Below, in pieces: positions 26,622-34,441 of a DNA stretch of 64,000 nt. Position 1 is the stretch's first letter; each line of letters opens with the position of its first letter. Source of the DNA: Citrobacter sp. wls619 (GTDB taxonomy: Bacteria; Pseudomonadota; Gammaproteobacteria; Enterobacterales; Enterobacteriaceae). The position numbers and the translations under genes were made by a program. Below the pieces are notes generated by a model. That model was not told the DNA's origin, made no database searches, and was given only the letters and a program-made list of their open reading frames with translations. The stretch lies in contig NZ_SZXJ01000042.1 of assembly GCF_005281345.1 (NCBI RefSeq), positions 2,387 through 66,386 of the forward strand, written 5' to 3'.

Positions 26622-27545
26622 CTAATTTTTTGGCCTCTTCCAGGGCACGCCATTTGCCATCCAGTCTTCGGCAATCATGTCGACAAATCCGCGTATTCTG
26701 GGTGATAAATGGCGTTTGCTGGGATAAATAATTCTCACGGGTTCAGGGTCAACTTTGAACTCCGTCAGAATGGCGGTTAATTCACCGCATTCCAGTGACT
26801 GGAATGCCAGGTAATCAGGCAACTGAATGATGCCAAACCCGGCGATAGCGGAAGAAAGCATTGCTTCTGAACTGTCGATATCCATTCGCCCCGGCCCGTC
26901 GTAGAGATAGTATCCCTCAGGAGTTTGATACCGCCAGACACGGCGTTTATCGGCGCTGCGGAAAAAGATGGTGTCGTGCCTGGAGAGATCTTCGGGCACA
27001 ACGGGTACGCCGCGTAAAGAGAGGTATTCCGGTGAAGCGCAGGTCACCATGTGCTGAGTGGCAATGGTTCGGGTTAAGATCCTGGAGTCATCTTTTGGCT
27101 CGCCAATACGAATGGCGATGTCAAATCCCTCCTCGATCAAATCAACATAGCGATCGCTGAACACGATATCGGCTCGTAATTCTGGCCATTTTTTTAAGAA
27201 TCTGTCGATCACCGGAAGTATATGCCGCTGCCCAAGAGACAGCGGCGCGGTAAGGCGAAGCGTGCCCGTCGGTTTTTCCCGCCGCAGCGCCATAGTGGCA
27301 TCGACCTCTTCCAGATCCTCCAGAATCTGTTTGCACCGGTCATACATAATTCGCCCTTCTTCCGTCAGGCTGAGCTGTCGTGTTGTTCTGTTAAGAAGAC
27401 GCACACCCAGTTGCGCTTCCAGCCGCGTAATGCTTTTGCCAATCGCCGACCGTGACAGGCCAACGCTTGACGACGCACGGGTGTAACTTCCCGAGTCAAC
27501 AGCCGCGACGAAGGCGGCAATATCACCAATACGGTTCAGTTCCAT
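26622..27545 (-). CDS. LysR-type regulator of the flavin oxidoreductase cluster
   Basis: 307-residue LTTR. The HTH is at about residues 18-38 (SYTRASSSVGLSRSAIGKSI) and the effector domain follows from about 90. It is divergent from the NTF2-like/FMN reductase genes, and the intergenic region holds operator copy 4. Three more copies precede the other oxidoreductase genes of the cluster. The natural inference is that this protein binds them all and controls itself. It resembles the CrgA/YafC-type subgroup; the inducer is unknown. Confidence 0.92.
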   Translation of the reverse strand: MELNRIGDIAAFVAAVDSGSYTRASSSVGLSRSAIGKSITRLEAQLGVRLLNRTTRQLSLTEEGRIMYDRCKQILEDLEEVDATMALRREKPTGTLRLTAPLSLGQRHILPVIDRFLKKWPELRADIVFSDRYVDLIEEGFDIAIRIGEPKDDSRILTRTIATQHMVTCASPEYLSLRGVPVVPEDLSRHDTIFFRSADKRRVWRYQTPEGYYLYDGPGRMDIDSSEAMLSSAIAGFGIIQLPDYLAFQSLECGELTAILTEFKVDPEPVRIIYPSKRHLSPRIRGFVDMIAEDWMANGVPWKRPKN

Positions 27546-27574
27546 CAGCTCACTCTCTTCATGGAAGCGCCTGC

Positions 27575-27601
27575 TTCCCGTGATATGGGAATCACATTCC
27601 C
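27575..27601 (+). promoter_or_regulatory. Shared LysR-type operator, copy 4 (divergent promoter)
   Basis: On the plus strand it reads TTCCC-N7-GGGAA-TCACA-TTCCC between the divergent LysR and NTF2-like genes, 30 bp upstream of the LysR start. Relative to the plus-strand genes the orientation is the same as at copies 1-3, and it is followed by CAAATTTT and TTACTC. Confidence 0.8.
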
Positions 27602-27749
27602 CAAATTTTCGATTACTCTTCGCATTAGCTTAACAACAAGCCATTAACAGAGAAGCTTTATTTTTCGTACATCTGCTATGCAGCACGTTTAACTAACCGA
27701 CTTCCCACAGAAAAAGTGGCGAAGTCATACTCAGGAAGTGAAAAAATTC

Positions 27750-28661
27750 ATGATGTTAAAAGAATCTGACGCCATCCTTGATGAAGTGATTACCGCATGG
27801 TCAGGTAAACGCCACTGGCCATCATTTATGGGCGATAATATCGTCTACGAAAGTAATCACCAGGGAAGTGCCACGGGAGAATTTGCCGTCAGGCAACTGT
27901 TTGAAGATAACTTTCCGGGTGGAATGACCGTACATGTAAACACCACCAATAAAGTTGTCCGGTCACAAACCCAATCCAGTACTATCGCCGCCTATTTTTA
28001 CGGGAGAACCACTGATACACGTTTGCAGAATAACGACGACGTGAATTTCGGCGGAATGATTGTGATTAATACTTTCAGCGGATCTGTCGAACGCGTACGC
28101 GTCCATATGAACTGGCTAAAAGGTAACAAGAATATTGTGCATCACTGGCACTTCCCCTATGAACGCCAATGGCAGCCAGGGGACAGTGTTTCGCCTCTGA
28201 TCAGTGAAATTGACGCTCCGTGGCACGCCTACAAGCAAGCGCATACACCTTTAAGTGATGAAGACGCAATTTCTGAAGCCTGGTTCCAGTACGCATGGGC
28301 GCTGGATATGGCGGATTATAGCTTGTTTAACGGCGCATTTTCCGACGATGCGAGCGCGGACTTACCCCCTATGGGAAAACTGAAAGGGCGTCGCATGCTG
28401 GTCTCAACACTAAAAGCCTTCAGAATGCCCTGGCCCTGGATTCAGCATTACGGTGTTCCATTGCAAATCGACATCGCTGAAGACCGCCAGTCTGCCTCAT
28501 TTTTACTTGGCCGAATTATTCCGGAGCAAGATAAAACGGCTGACGGCGAAGCATTGTACGGCGCACATTATAAAATTGAGCTGAAAAAAGAGGGCAGCGA
28601 ATGGAAGATGTCGCGCATGGATTATTTCCCAGGATGGTTCACCGTCAAAAATGAGGGCTAA
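27750..28661 (+). CDS. Tandem NTF2-like (SnoaL-type) protein
   Basis: About 303 residues. Two cone-shaped NTF2-like domains can be inferred: an N-terminal one (to about 145) and a C-terminal one starting near the SDEDAISEAWFQYAWALDMADYSLF helix. Such folds serve as cyclases, isomerases, dehydratases or binding modules; the reaction is not identifiable. The start is uncertain: a GTG at 27738 is too close to the AGGAA, so ATG 27750 (or 27753) is preferred. It is the first gene after operator copy 4 and is followed 26 nt later by the FMN reductase. Confidence 0.75.
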   Translation: MMLKESDAILDEVITAWSGKRHWPSFMGDNIVYESNHQGSATGEFAVRQLFEDNFPGGMTVHVNTTNKVVRSQTQSSTIAAYFYGRTTDTRLQNNDDVNFGGMIVINTFSGSVERVRVHMNWLKGNKNIVHHWHFPYERQWQPGDSVSPLISEIDAPWHAYKQAHTPLSDEDAISEAWFQYAWALDMADYSLFNGAFSDDASADLPPMGKLKGRRMLVSTLKAFRMPWPWIQHYGVPLQIDIAEDRQSASFLLGRIIPEQDKTADGEALYGAHYKIELKKEGSEWKMSRMDYFPGWFTVKNEG

Positions 28662-28687
28662 TATTGCGTTATGCAGGGGCATCTATC

Positions 28688-29209
28688 ATGAATAAGATAA
28701 TAGGTTTAACTGGCGTTTTAAATACCCCCTCAAGGACAGAGGGACTGGTCAGTCATTTAACAGAAGCATTCGTTTCCGGAACTGGATTTACGCATTCTGT
28801 TATCACCCTGAATGACTTTGGTGAAAGCCTGCCATTAGCAAGAAAAATCGAGGATCTCGACCAGAATGCTGGTGTTTTGGTTGATGAAATCGTCAACGCA
28901 GATGCACTTATCATCGGCGTACCTACCTGGAACGCGGGTTATCCGGGGATGTTCAAACATTTATTCGATCTCATTCCTCCGGATGCCATTGCCGATAAAC
29001 CCGTAATATTATCTGCAACGGGAGGTTCCGATCGTCACGCATTAATGCCCGAGTACCAGTTGCGGCCATTATTTACCTATTTACGGGCGCGTGTCGCAAC
29101 AACGACGTTGTTTGCCACTACGAATGATTTTGATGGCCATCAACCTTCTCCGGAATTTGAAAAAAGAATGCTTCGCGCAGTGGATGAATTAAAAGCGCTG
29201 GTTTATTGA
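28688..29209 (+). CDS. NAD(P)H-dependent FMN reductase
   Basis: 173-residue flavodoxin-fold reductase of the SsuE/MsuE type, which supplies FMNH2 to two-component monooxygenases. The FMN-binding start GLTGVLNTPSRT and the GVPTWNAGYPGMFKHLFDL segment (near residue 78) are typical. Start ATG 28688 follows AGGGG at good spacing. Its presence beside two LLM enzymes under the same operator suggests it is their electron partner. Confidence 0.88.
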   Translation: MNKIIGLTGVLNTPSRTEGLVSHLTEAFVSGTGFTHSVITLNDFGESLPLARKIEDLDQNAGVLVDEIVNADALIIGVPTWNAGYPGMFKHLFDLIPPDAIADKPVILSATGGSDRHALMPEYQLRPLFTYLRARVATTTLFATTNDFDGHQPSPEFEKRMLRAVDELKALVY

Positions 29210-29250
29210 TTCCAAAGCAAAGATTCAGGAACAGAAACAAAGGTAAATTT

Positions 29251-29688
29251 ATGCTCAGCAGACAGTCAATGCGAAACGGCAATTTTCTCCGTTATCACGA
29301 GGAGTTAGTTGCCAGCAAAGGATACTGGAGCGCTGAGATGCTGAGAGCCTCAATGCAATCCATCCTTGAAGAGCGCCCCGCCGGGGCGCCCGTCTGGCTA
29401 TTCGCGTACGGTTCTTTAATGTGGAATCCCACCATTGCGATAGAAGAAATGCAGCGAGCCAGAATCGAGGGTTGACAACGATGTTTCTGCATACGATTAC
29501 TGACCGGTAGAGCAACGCCAGAGTACCCGGGAAGAATGTTGTCTCTGGATGAAGGCGGCATGACGGAAGGTATGATTTTCAGGCTCCCGGAATGCTCGAT
29601 GGAAAGTGAGTCCAGCATTAGCTGGATGCACGAAATGATAACGAAAAGCGCCATAAATCAGGGCGCTCCAAGCTACTTATATTGCTGA
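29251..29688 (+). pseudogene. ChaC-family gamma-glutamylcyclotransferase, nonsense and truncation
   Basis: A ChaC homologue with its YGSLMWNP loop intact, stopped by TGA at 29473-29475, where the family has Trp (GWQRCFC; TGG to TGA). The frame then continues with CFCIRLLTGRATPEYPGRMLSLDEGG and stops finally at 29686-29688, lacking the C-terminal third. It is the third gene after operator copy 4. The intact ChaC at 11693 is a diverged relative. Confidence 0.85.
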
Positions 29689-30125
29689 TAGAAAAGGATA
29701 ATCAATATATCCTTTTTCGTTCCCATCAAAGAAGATTTCACTGTCAGCAATATGAATTTAGCATCTTCCTGTATTACTAAAAATGCGAGCCTCTTGGAGC
29801 CTTAAGAACTGTCAGAGGAAATTGGTAGGATGGCCAAATCATTCCCGACAATGCCGCGTAAGTATTCCTGCAAAACAAACCATCAACTTTTAGAGAGCCT
29901 CTGGCACTCCAACGTCCGTTCCTGGCACAGAGCAGATTTTTTGACGCTCACCCTGGCTACCCATCCTTCATATGTAGAGTTCGCCATAAAACGATCAATA
30001 CGTGAAGCGAAGCGTATAAGACCGTTTTAAGTAATCGGCAACGATGGGTGGTCATTCTAGCGGTCTTGACAGAAAGGGAATTCAGGTTTAGCTTATTTAT
30101 TATACAGTTACTGGCAAAGGCGATC
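29689..30125. other. Non-coding right end of the island
   Basis: About 440 bp. A 66-codon frame at 29830-30030 follows a GAGGAAAT-like sequence but has no recognisable product. At 30065-30070 TTGACA begins a promoter-like stretch that leads into the att-like sequence, possibly the remains of a tRNA-Asn gene promoter. Confidence 0.4.
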
Positions 30126-30141
30126 CCAGTCAGAGCAGCCA
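30126..30141 (+). repeat. Putative attR (degenerate tRNA-Asn 3' end)
   Basis: CCAGTCAGAGCAGCCA matches the tRNA-Asn 3' end (1796-1811) in 15 of 16 positions. It is preceded by ACTGG and CGATC, which resemble the T arm, and followed by a stable-RNA-type terminator. This fits the distal attachment site or a decayed second tRNA-Asn gene. Confidence 0.6.
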
Positions 30142-30150
30142 TATTTGAGA

Positions 30151-30185
30151 AGCCTGCTTAAGGAAACTTGAGCGGGCTTTTTGCT
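30151..30185 (+). terminator. Terminator of the tRNA-like remnant
   Basis: AGCCTGCTTAA pairs (with G-U pairs) with TTGAGCGGGCT over a GGAAAC loop and is followed by TTTTT. It is the kind of terminator that follows enterobacterial tRNA-Asn genes. Confidence 0.7.
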
Positions 30186-30220
30186 TTTCTACGTTTGTTA
30201 ATCACACCGAAAGCCTCAGC

Positions 30221-30547
30221 TTAGAATGGCTTCCAGTCGGGCCAGTACTTCATTACGACAGCGTCGGGTATACGTTCCAGACACTTACCGTTCCGGGCTC
30301 CCATATCAATCGTTCTGGGTTGGTCGCAGCGAATAACGCCCGTTGTTTTGGTTCCCGCCCCGTCCAGGGAGACGGTAAAACCGGCTACGCGGGCGAAGTT
30401 TTCGCCGCTGGTGACGGGAACGACAACGAGTAGCCGGGTGCACTTATTAAATGATGTCTTCGATACGATAAGCACCGGACACTTTCCGCTTTGTTCATGT
30501 CCGGCTGTAGGTTCCAGTGAGACGAGCCAGATTTCCCCTCTGTCCAT
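30221..30547 (-). CDS. MazF/ChpB-like (PemK family) mRNA interferase toxin
   Basis: 108-residue endoribonuclease toxin of a type II toxin-antitoxin system. It has the typical N-terminus (DRGEIWLVSLEPTAGHEQSG), PVLIVS strand, PVTSGENFARVAGF and GVIRCDQPRTIDMGAR segments. It resembles E. coli ChpB (116 residues), but the last about 10 residues (MKYWPDWKPF) do not, so the C-terminal helix may be altered. The cognate antitoxin survives only as a 28-codon stump, and ATG follows its stop immediately. Confidence 0.82.
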   Translation of the reverse strand: MDRGEIWLVSLEPTAGHEQSGKCPVLIVSKTSFNKCTRLLVVVPVTSGENFARVAGFTVSLDGAGTKTTGVIRCDQPRTIDMGARNGKCLERIPDAVVMKYWPDWKPF

Positions 30548-30634
30548 TTACAGGATCTCCTTACCCACCGCAGGCGCATCAATCCATTCCCGACCCTCTT
30601 CACTCATTTCGGCGTGCGGATCGCACTGCGCCAT
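30548..30634 (-). pseudogene. Antitoxin remnant (ChpS/PemI type)
   Basis: 28 codons starting MAQCDPHAEMSEEGREW and ending with TAA directly before the toxin ATG. This acidic, Trp-containing stretch is like the toxin-binding tail of MazE/PemI antitoxins. The DNA-binding domain is absent; upstream sequence is the end of the tautomerase gene. Confidence 0.6.
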
Positions 30635-30639
30635 CAGAT

Positions 30640-30849
30640 TCACTCTTTACTGGCTTTTTTACGCAATTCGGTCACCGGTACGCCACCAATCCCCCAGTTA
30701 TCCGTTTCGACTTCGTCAATAACCACAATAGTGGTGTTAGGATTTTTGTTAAGCACATCCACCAGTAGCTGAGTAACCCCTTCCATCAGCTGTTTCTTTT
30801 GTTTATCGGTAGCACCTTCTTTGGTGATCTTAATATTTACGTAGGGCAT
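30640..30849 (-). CDS. 4-oxalocrotonate tautomerase family protein
   Basis: 69-residue protein whose start MPYVNIKITKEG at 30849 exposes the catalytic N-terminal Pro after Met removal; CAGGAG precedes it. Length and the C-terminal NWGIGGVPVTELRK match the 4-OT family, which tautomerises 2-hydroxydienoates or acts on related enols. A frame extending 54 codons upstream is non-coding. It ends just before the antitoxin remnant. Confidence 0.85.
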   Translation of the reverse strand: MPYVNIKITKEGATDKQKKQLMEGVTQLLVDVLNKNPNTTIVVIDEVETDNWGIGGVPVTELRKKASKE

Positions 30850-31000
30850 AAAAACTCCTGTAAACCAGATAATTATGGGAAATGCGCACAGATAGAAGAA
30901 CGCAAACCCGTTAAACAGCAGAACAGAGCCATACTGCTTTTGAAAACGAATTCTGCCGGAAGAGTTATTAAGGTTATTAGCTGAAATATAACTAATATCA

Positions 31001-32188
31001 TTATTTTCCAAAACAACCAGAATATTTACCTTTGTTGTATTGCAAATAACTCATCGCTGCTGCGATAAATAACGAGACGGCGCCCAGCAATATGGAGTAA
31101 GTCATGCCATTTTTATTACTCTGAAAGACACTGACGACTAATGGGCCAAGGATCTGCCCCACCCCATATGTCAGCGTAACAAGACCGAGGAGATTAATCT
31201 TTTGGGGCGCGCTTATTTTTCTAGCCAGCGGCATGACTAATGAGCTTGTACCCATAAATGTGCCACCAAATCCAATGCAGCTAATGGTTAACAGCAGTGG
31301 CGAGTTAATAAATATGGCCATGACTACGCAACTCGCTTGCACAATTAAGTTAATGCTCAGGCAGAATAATATATTCCATTTGCGAGCCGCCCATAGCCAG
31401 CCATAGCAGCCAGGAATAACGGCAAGACCGACAATAGACCAGATATGGTCGGCTAAAAAATTGTTGCCAACACCCCGGGCCATTAACGGCAAATACGTGG
31501 CGACAATGATATAACCGAATCCCGCCAGGCCATACAGTAAAGCTAAATTCCACCACTGGATATCCGACTCCGCACCTGCGGCAGTTTTTACGGGGGAGAT
31601 CATATGCTTATCTTTCGGCAATAACATCGTCAGTATGACAAAAAGTATCGCTGAAATGATGGCTGCACCAATCCACAACACATGTGAATTTAAGGCGTAG
31701 GATACGCCAGCAATGACATACTCATTGCCGATAAAAATACCCATTCCTACGCCCGAAAACAAAGAGGCGATAACAAAAGGGTTATGGGTATGTTGAAGGA
31801 CCAGCATTGAACCAAATATCATCATTCCCGCGCTTGCCACACCGGCGAGGAACCTGATTAACAAAATAATTTCTGCCTGGGTCACTTTTGCCATCAAAAA
31901 AATCAGCATGACGGTAAGTAGTGCTGAGACCAGTAACGACACTCTTAACTTATTGACCGCGCTAAAAATACCAAAAGAGAAAAGAAGGCTGCCAACAAGG
32001 TATCCTGCGTAGTTGGCGCTGGCAATTATTGATAATTGTGAAAAGGTAAACAGTCCTTCATGCAGCATAACCGGGAGCATAGGCGTATATAAAAAGCGCC
32101 CAATGCCCATTCCTAAGGTCAGGACGATCATACCAAATACAGCAGTACGCAACTGACGGAGGCCAACAGCACTGTGATTGAGATCCAT
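31001..32188 (-). CDS. YbfB/YjiJ family MFS transporter
   Basis: 395-residue inner-membrane protein with about 12 membrane segments. The N-terminus (VLTLGMGIGRFLYTPMLPVM) and the next segment (ASANYAGYLVGSLLF) are the signature of the YbfB/YjiJ family. It is divergent from a LysR gene 107 bp away, the classic arrangement for a regulated exporter. Substrate unknown. Confidence 0.87.
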   Translation of the reverse strand: MDLNHSAVGLRQLRTAVFGMIVLTLGMGIGRFLYTPMLPVMLHEGLFTFSQLSIIASANYAGYLVGSLLFSFGIFSAVNKLRVSLLVSALLTVMLIFLMAKVTQAEIILLIRFLAGVASAGMMIFGSMLVLQHTHNPFVIASLFSGVGMGIFIGNEYVIAGVSYALNSHVLWIGAAIISAILFVILTMLLPKDKHMISPVKTAAGAESDIQWWNLALLYGLAGFGYIIVATYLPLMARGVGNNFLADHIWSIVGLAVIPGCYGWLWAARKWNILFCLSINLIVQASCVVMAIFINSPLLLTISCIGFGGTFMGTSSLVMPLARKISAPQKINLLGLVTLTYGVGQILGPLVVSVFQSNKNGMTYSILLGAVSLFIAAAMSYLQYNKGKYSGCFGK

Positions 32189-32295
32189 ATTTTGGCCTCA
32201 AAAGACGAATTAAGTTTGATTGTTATATTACACAAGTAAATGATGATAAAAAGTTAATAAAAATGACGAAAACATTCACTTTGAGTGATGCCTCT

Positions 32296-33168
32296 ATGAA
32301 CAGTACCTCTCTGAACTTGTTTAAAACGGTGGCGGAAACGGGCTCCATATCCGCTGCTGCACGTAGTCTGCACTGCGTGTCTTCGAATGTCACAACCCGC
32401 CTTAAACAGCTGGAAGCCAGCCTTGATGTCTCTCTGTTTGTGCGCGAGAAAAATCGACTTTACATTACCCCTGAGGGCGAGCTGCTTTTGCGCTACGCCA
32501 ACAAAATTCTGGCGTTGTTAGAGGAAGCGGAATTGTCGATGCTGGGAACAAAAGTGGCGGGGCCATTGCGTATTGGTGCCATGGAAACGACCGCAGCGGT
32601 ACGTCTCCCTTCGATACTGGCGGATTTCCATCGCGAAATGCCTTCCATTGAGTTAAACCTAAAAACCTCCCCTACTGAGGCGTTGGTGCAACACATTCTG
32701 AACAATGAACTGGAAATCGCATTCGTTGCCGATCATCAGGGGCTGCATATGGAAAATTCGCCCCTGCAATCACACGTGTTATGTCAGGAAACGCTGGTAC
32801 TGGTAACGGCAGCAGAGCACCAGAATGTCATTACTGGTGCTGACCTCCAGGTGACAAGGCCGCTGGTCTTTGTTAAAGGGTGTAACTATCGCTCCCGCCT
32901 GGGAGAATGGCTGCGCCTACAGGGGGTCGATTACGCCGATCCTCTGGAATTTGGCTCTTTTCAGGCGATCCTTGGCTGTGTGAGTGCCGGGATGGGGATT
33001 GCGCTGTTGCCGGAGAGTGTTGTCAGACAGTATGAGAATAACTTCCCTATCCGCAGCCATACGATTACGCCACAGATAGGTAACGTGAACACCATGATGA
33101 TATGGCTAAAAAGCCGCGAAGTCAGCCGGGTACTTAATCACTTTGTCTCGTTTATTACACGGGCTTAA
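32296..33168 (+). CDS. LysR-type regulator (PtrR-like)
   Basis: About 290 residues. The HTH spans about residues 14-34 (GSISAAARSLHCVSSNVTTRLKQLE), followed by the effector domain with the LESTAA-type motif (GAMETTAAVRLPSILA), as in E. coli PtrR/YneJ. The start at 32296 has a weak GAGTGA before it; an ATG 11 codons upstream (32263) has no ribosome binding site. It probably controls the divergent MFS gene. Confidence 0.88.
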   Translation: MNSTSLNLFKTVAETGSISAAARSLHCVSSNVTTRLKQLEASLDVSLFVREKNRLYITPEGELLLRYANKILALLEEAELSMLGTKVAGPLRIGAMETTAAVRLPSILADFHREMPSIELNLKTSPTEALVQHILNNELEIAFVADHQGLHMENSPLQSHVLCQETLVLVTAAEHQNVITGADLQVTRPLVFVKGCNYRSRLGEWLRLQGVDYADPLEFGSFQAILGCVSAGMGIALLPESVVRQYENNFPIRSHTITPQIGNVNTMMIWLKSREVSRVLNHFVSFITRA

Positions 33169-33282
33169 GCGATTGCGTCGGGTCACGCCAGGCAGCCGGC
33201 AACCCAGTGCATTCATGGATGCTAAATATCTTATCCATCACAGGGACAGGCCGCTTCACACCGTTGATTAAAGTTATGTAAA

Positions 33283-33335
33283 TGTAAATTATTTACACTT
33301 TGCAATGATTGTAATTGCTAGTGATTATCATTTAT
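33283..33335 (+). promoter_or_regulatory. Fur-like operator region of the iron transporter
   Basis: Two elements lie 70-120 bp before the iron-binding protein gene. One is a perfect 7-1-7 inverted repeat TGTAAATTATTTACA (33283-33297). The other, GCTAGTGATTATCATTTAT (33317-33335), matches the 19-bp Fur consensus in about 14 positions. Confidence 0.65.
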
Positions 33336-33403
33336 TGTACGCAGGCAAAAAATGAGCCCCTGCTCGGGTCACTGTACGTTCCAATTACGCTGGGATATAA
33401 ACG

Positions 33404-34441
33404 ATGAATGCTCTGCCTCGCACTGGACTGCGCCGTATCACGCTTGCTTCTGCTCTGCTCCTCTCTGTCAGCCTGCCGGCTTTCGCCCAGGATGCGTTAA
33501 CGCTGTATACCACCCGTGAACCGGGCCTGATTCAGCCCCTGCTTGATAGCTGGACGAAAACCAGCGGTATAAAAGTCAGCACGGTCTATATCAAAGACGG
33601 CATGCTAGAACGTGTTAAAGCGGAAGGTAAAAACTCCCCTGCCGACCTGCTGATGACCGTTGACGCCGGGAACCTTATCGATTTAGTCGAAGCGGGTGTG
33701 ACACAACCCGTAGAATCAGAAGCACTGAAAGCGGCTATTCCGGCCAATCTCCGCGGTGCAGATAACCAGTGGTTTGCGCTGTCTATGCGTGCGCGTGTGT
33801 TGTACGCCGAGAAGTCAATGCCAATTGATAACTGGCATTACGAGCAACTCGCCAACCCTGAGTACAAAGGTAAAGTCTGTATCCGTTCCGGACAACACCC
33901 GTATAACACTGCATTGATTGCCGCCATGATCGCGCATCACGGCGAAGCAAAAACCGAAGAATGGCTGCGGGGCGTGAAAGCGAATCTGGCACGTAAAGCG
34001 ACTGGCGGCGACCGTGACGTTGCCCGCGATATCCTCGGGGGTATTTGCGATATTGGCCTGGCGAACTCCTATTACGTCGGCCATATGAAAAATGCCAAAG
34101 AAGGCAGCGATGCGCGTCAGTGGGGCGATGCAATTAAAGTCGTTAAGCCAACCTTTGAAAATGGCGGCACGCACGTCAATATCAGCGGCGCTGCAGTAGC
34201 ACGCTATGCCCCCAATAAGGCCGATGCCGTTAAGCTGATGGAATATCTGGTTTCCGCACCTGCCCAGCAGCAGTACGCGAAAGCGAACTTCGAATACCCG
34301 GTACTGAAAGGTGTCACTCTCGACCCAGTGATCAACGCCACAATTGGTGAGATCGACGTCGATAAAATTCCGTTAACCGAAATCGTGAAATACCGTAAAC
34401 AAGCAAGTCTGCTGGTAGATAAAGTTGGATTCGATCAATAA
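33404..34441 (+). CDS. Iron(III) ABC transporter, periplasmic binding protein
   Basis: 345 residues with a Sec signal peptide cleaved after SLPAFA (about residue 28). It is of the FbpA/AfuA/SfuA type. Typical features are LTLYTTREPGLIQPLLDSW, CIRSGQHPYNTALIAAMI and the Tyr pair in NSYYVG near residue 223 that ligates Fe3+ in this family. It is the first gene of a three-gene operon downstream of Fur-like sites. Confidence 0.9.
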   Translation: MNALPRTGLRRITLASALLLSVSLPAFAQDALTLYTTREPGLIQPLLDSWTKTSGIKVSTVYIKDGMLERVKAEGKNSPADLLMTVDAGNLIDLVEAGVTQPVESEALKAAIPANLRGADNQWFALSMRARVLYAEKSMPIDNWHYEQLANPEYKGKVCIRSGQHPYNTALIAAMIAHHGEAKTEEWLRGVKANLARKATGGDRDVARDILGGICDIGLANSYYVGHMKNAKEGSDARQWGDAIKVVKPTFENGGTHVNISGAAVARYAPNKADAVKLMEYLVSAPAQQQYAKANFEYPVLKGVTLDPVINATIGEIDVDKIPLTEIVKYRKQASLLVDKVGFDQ

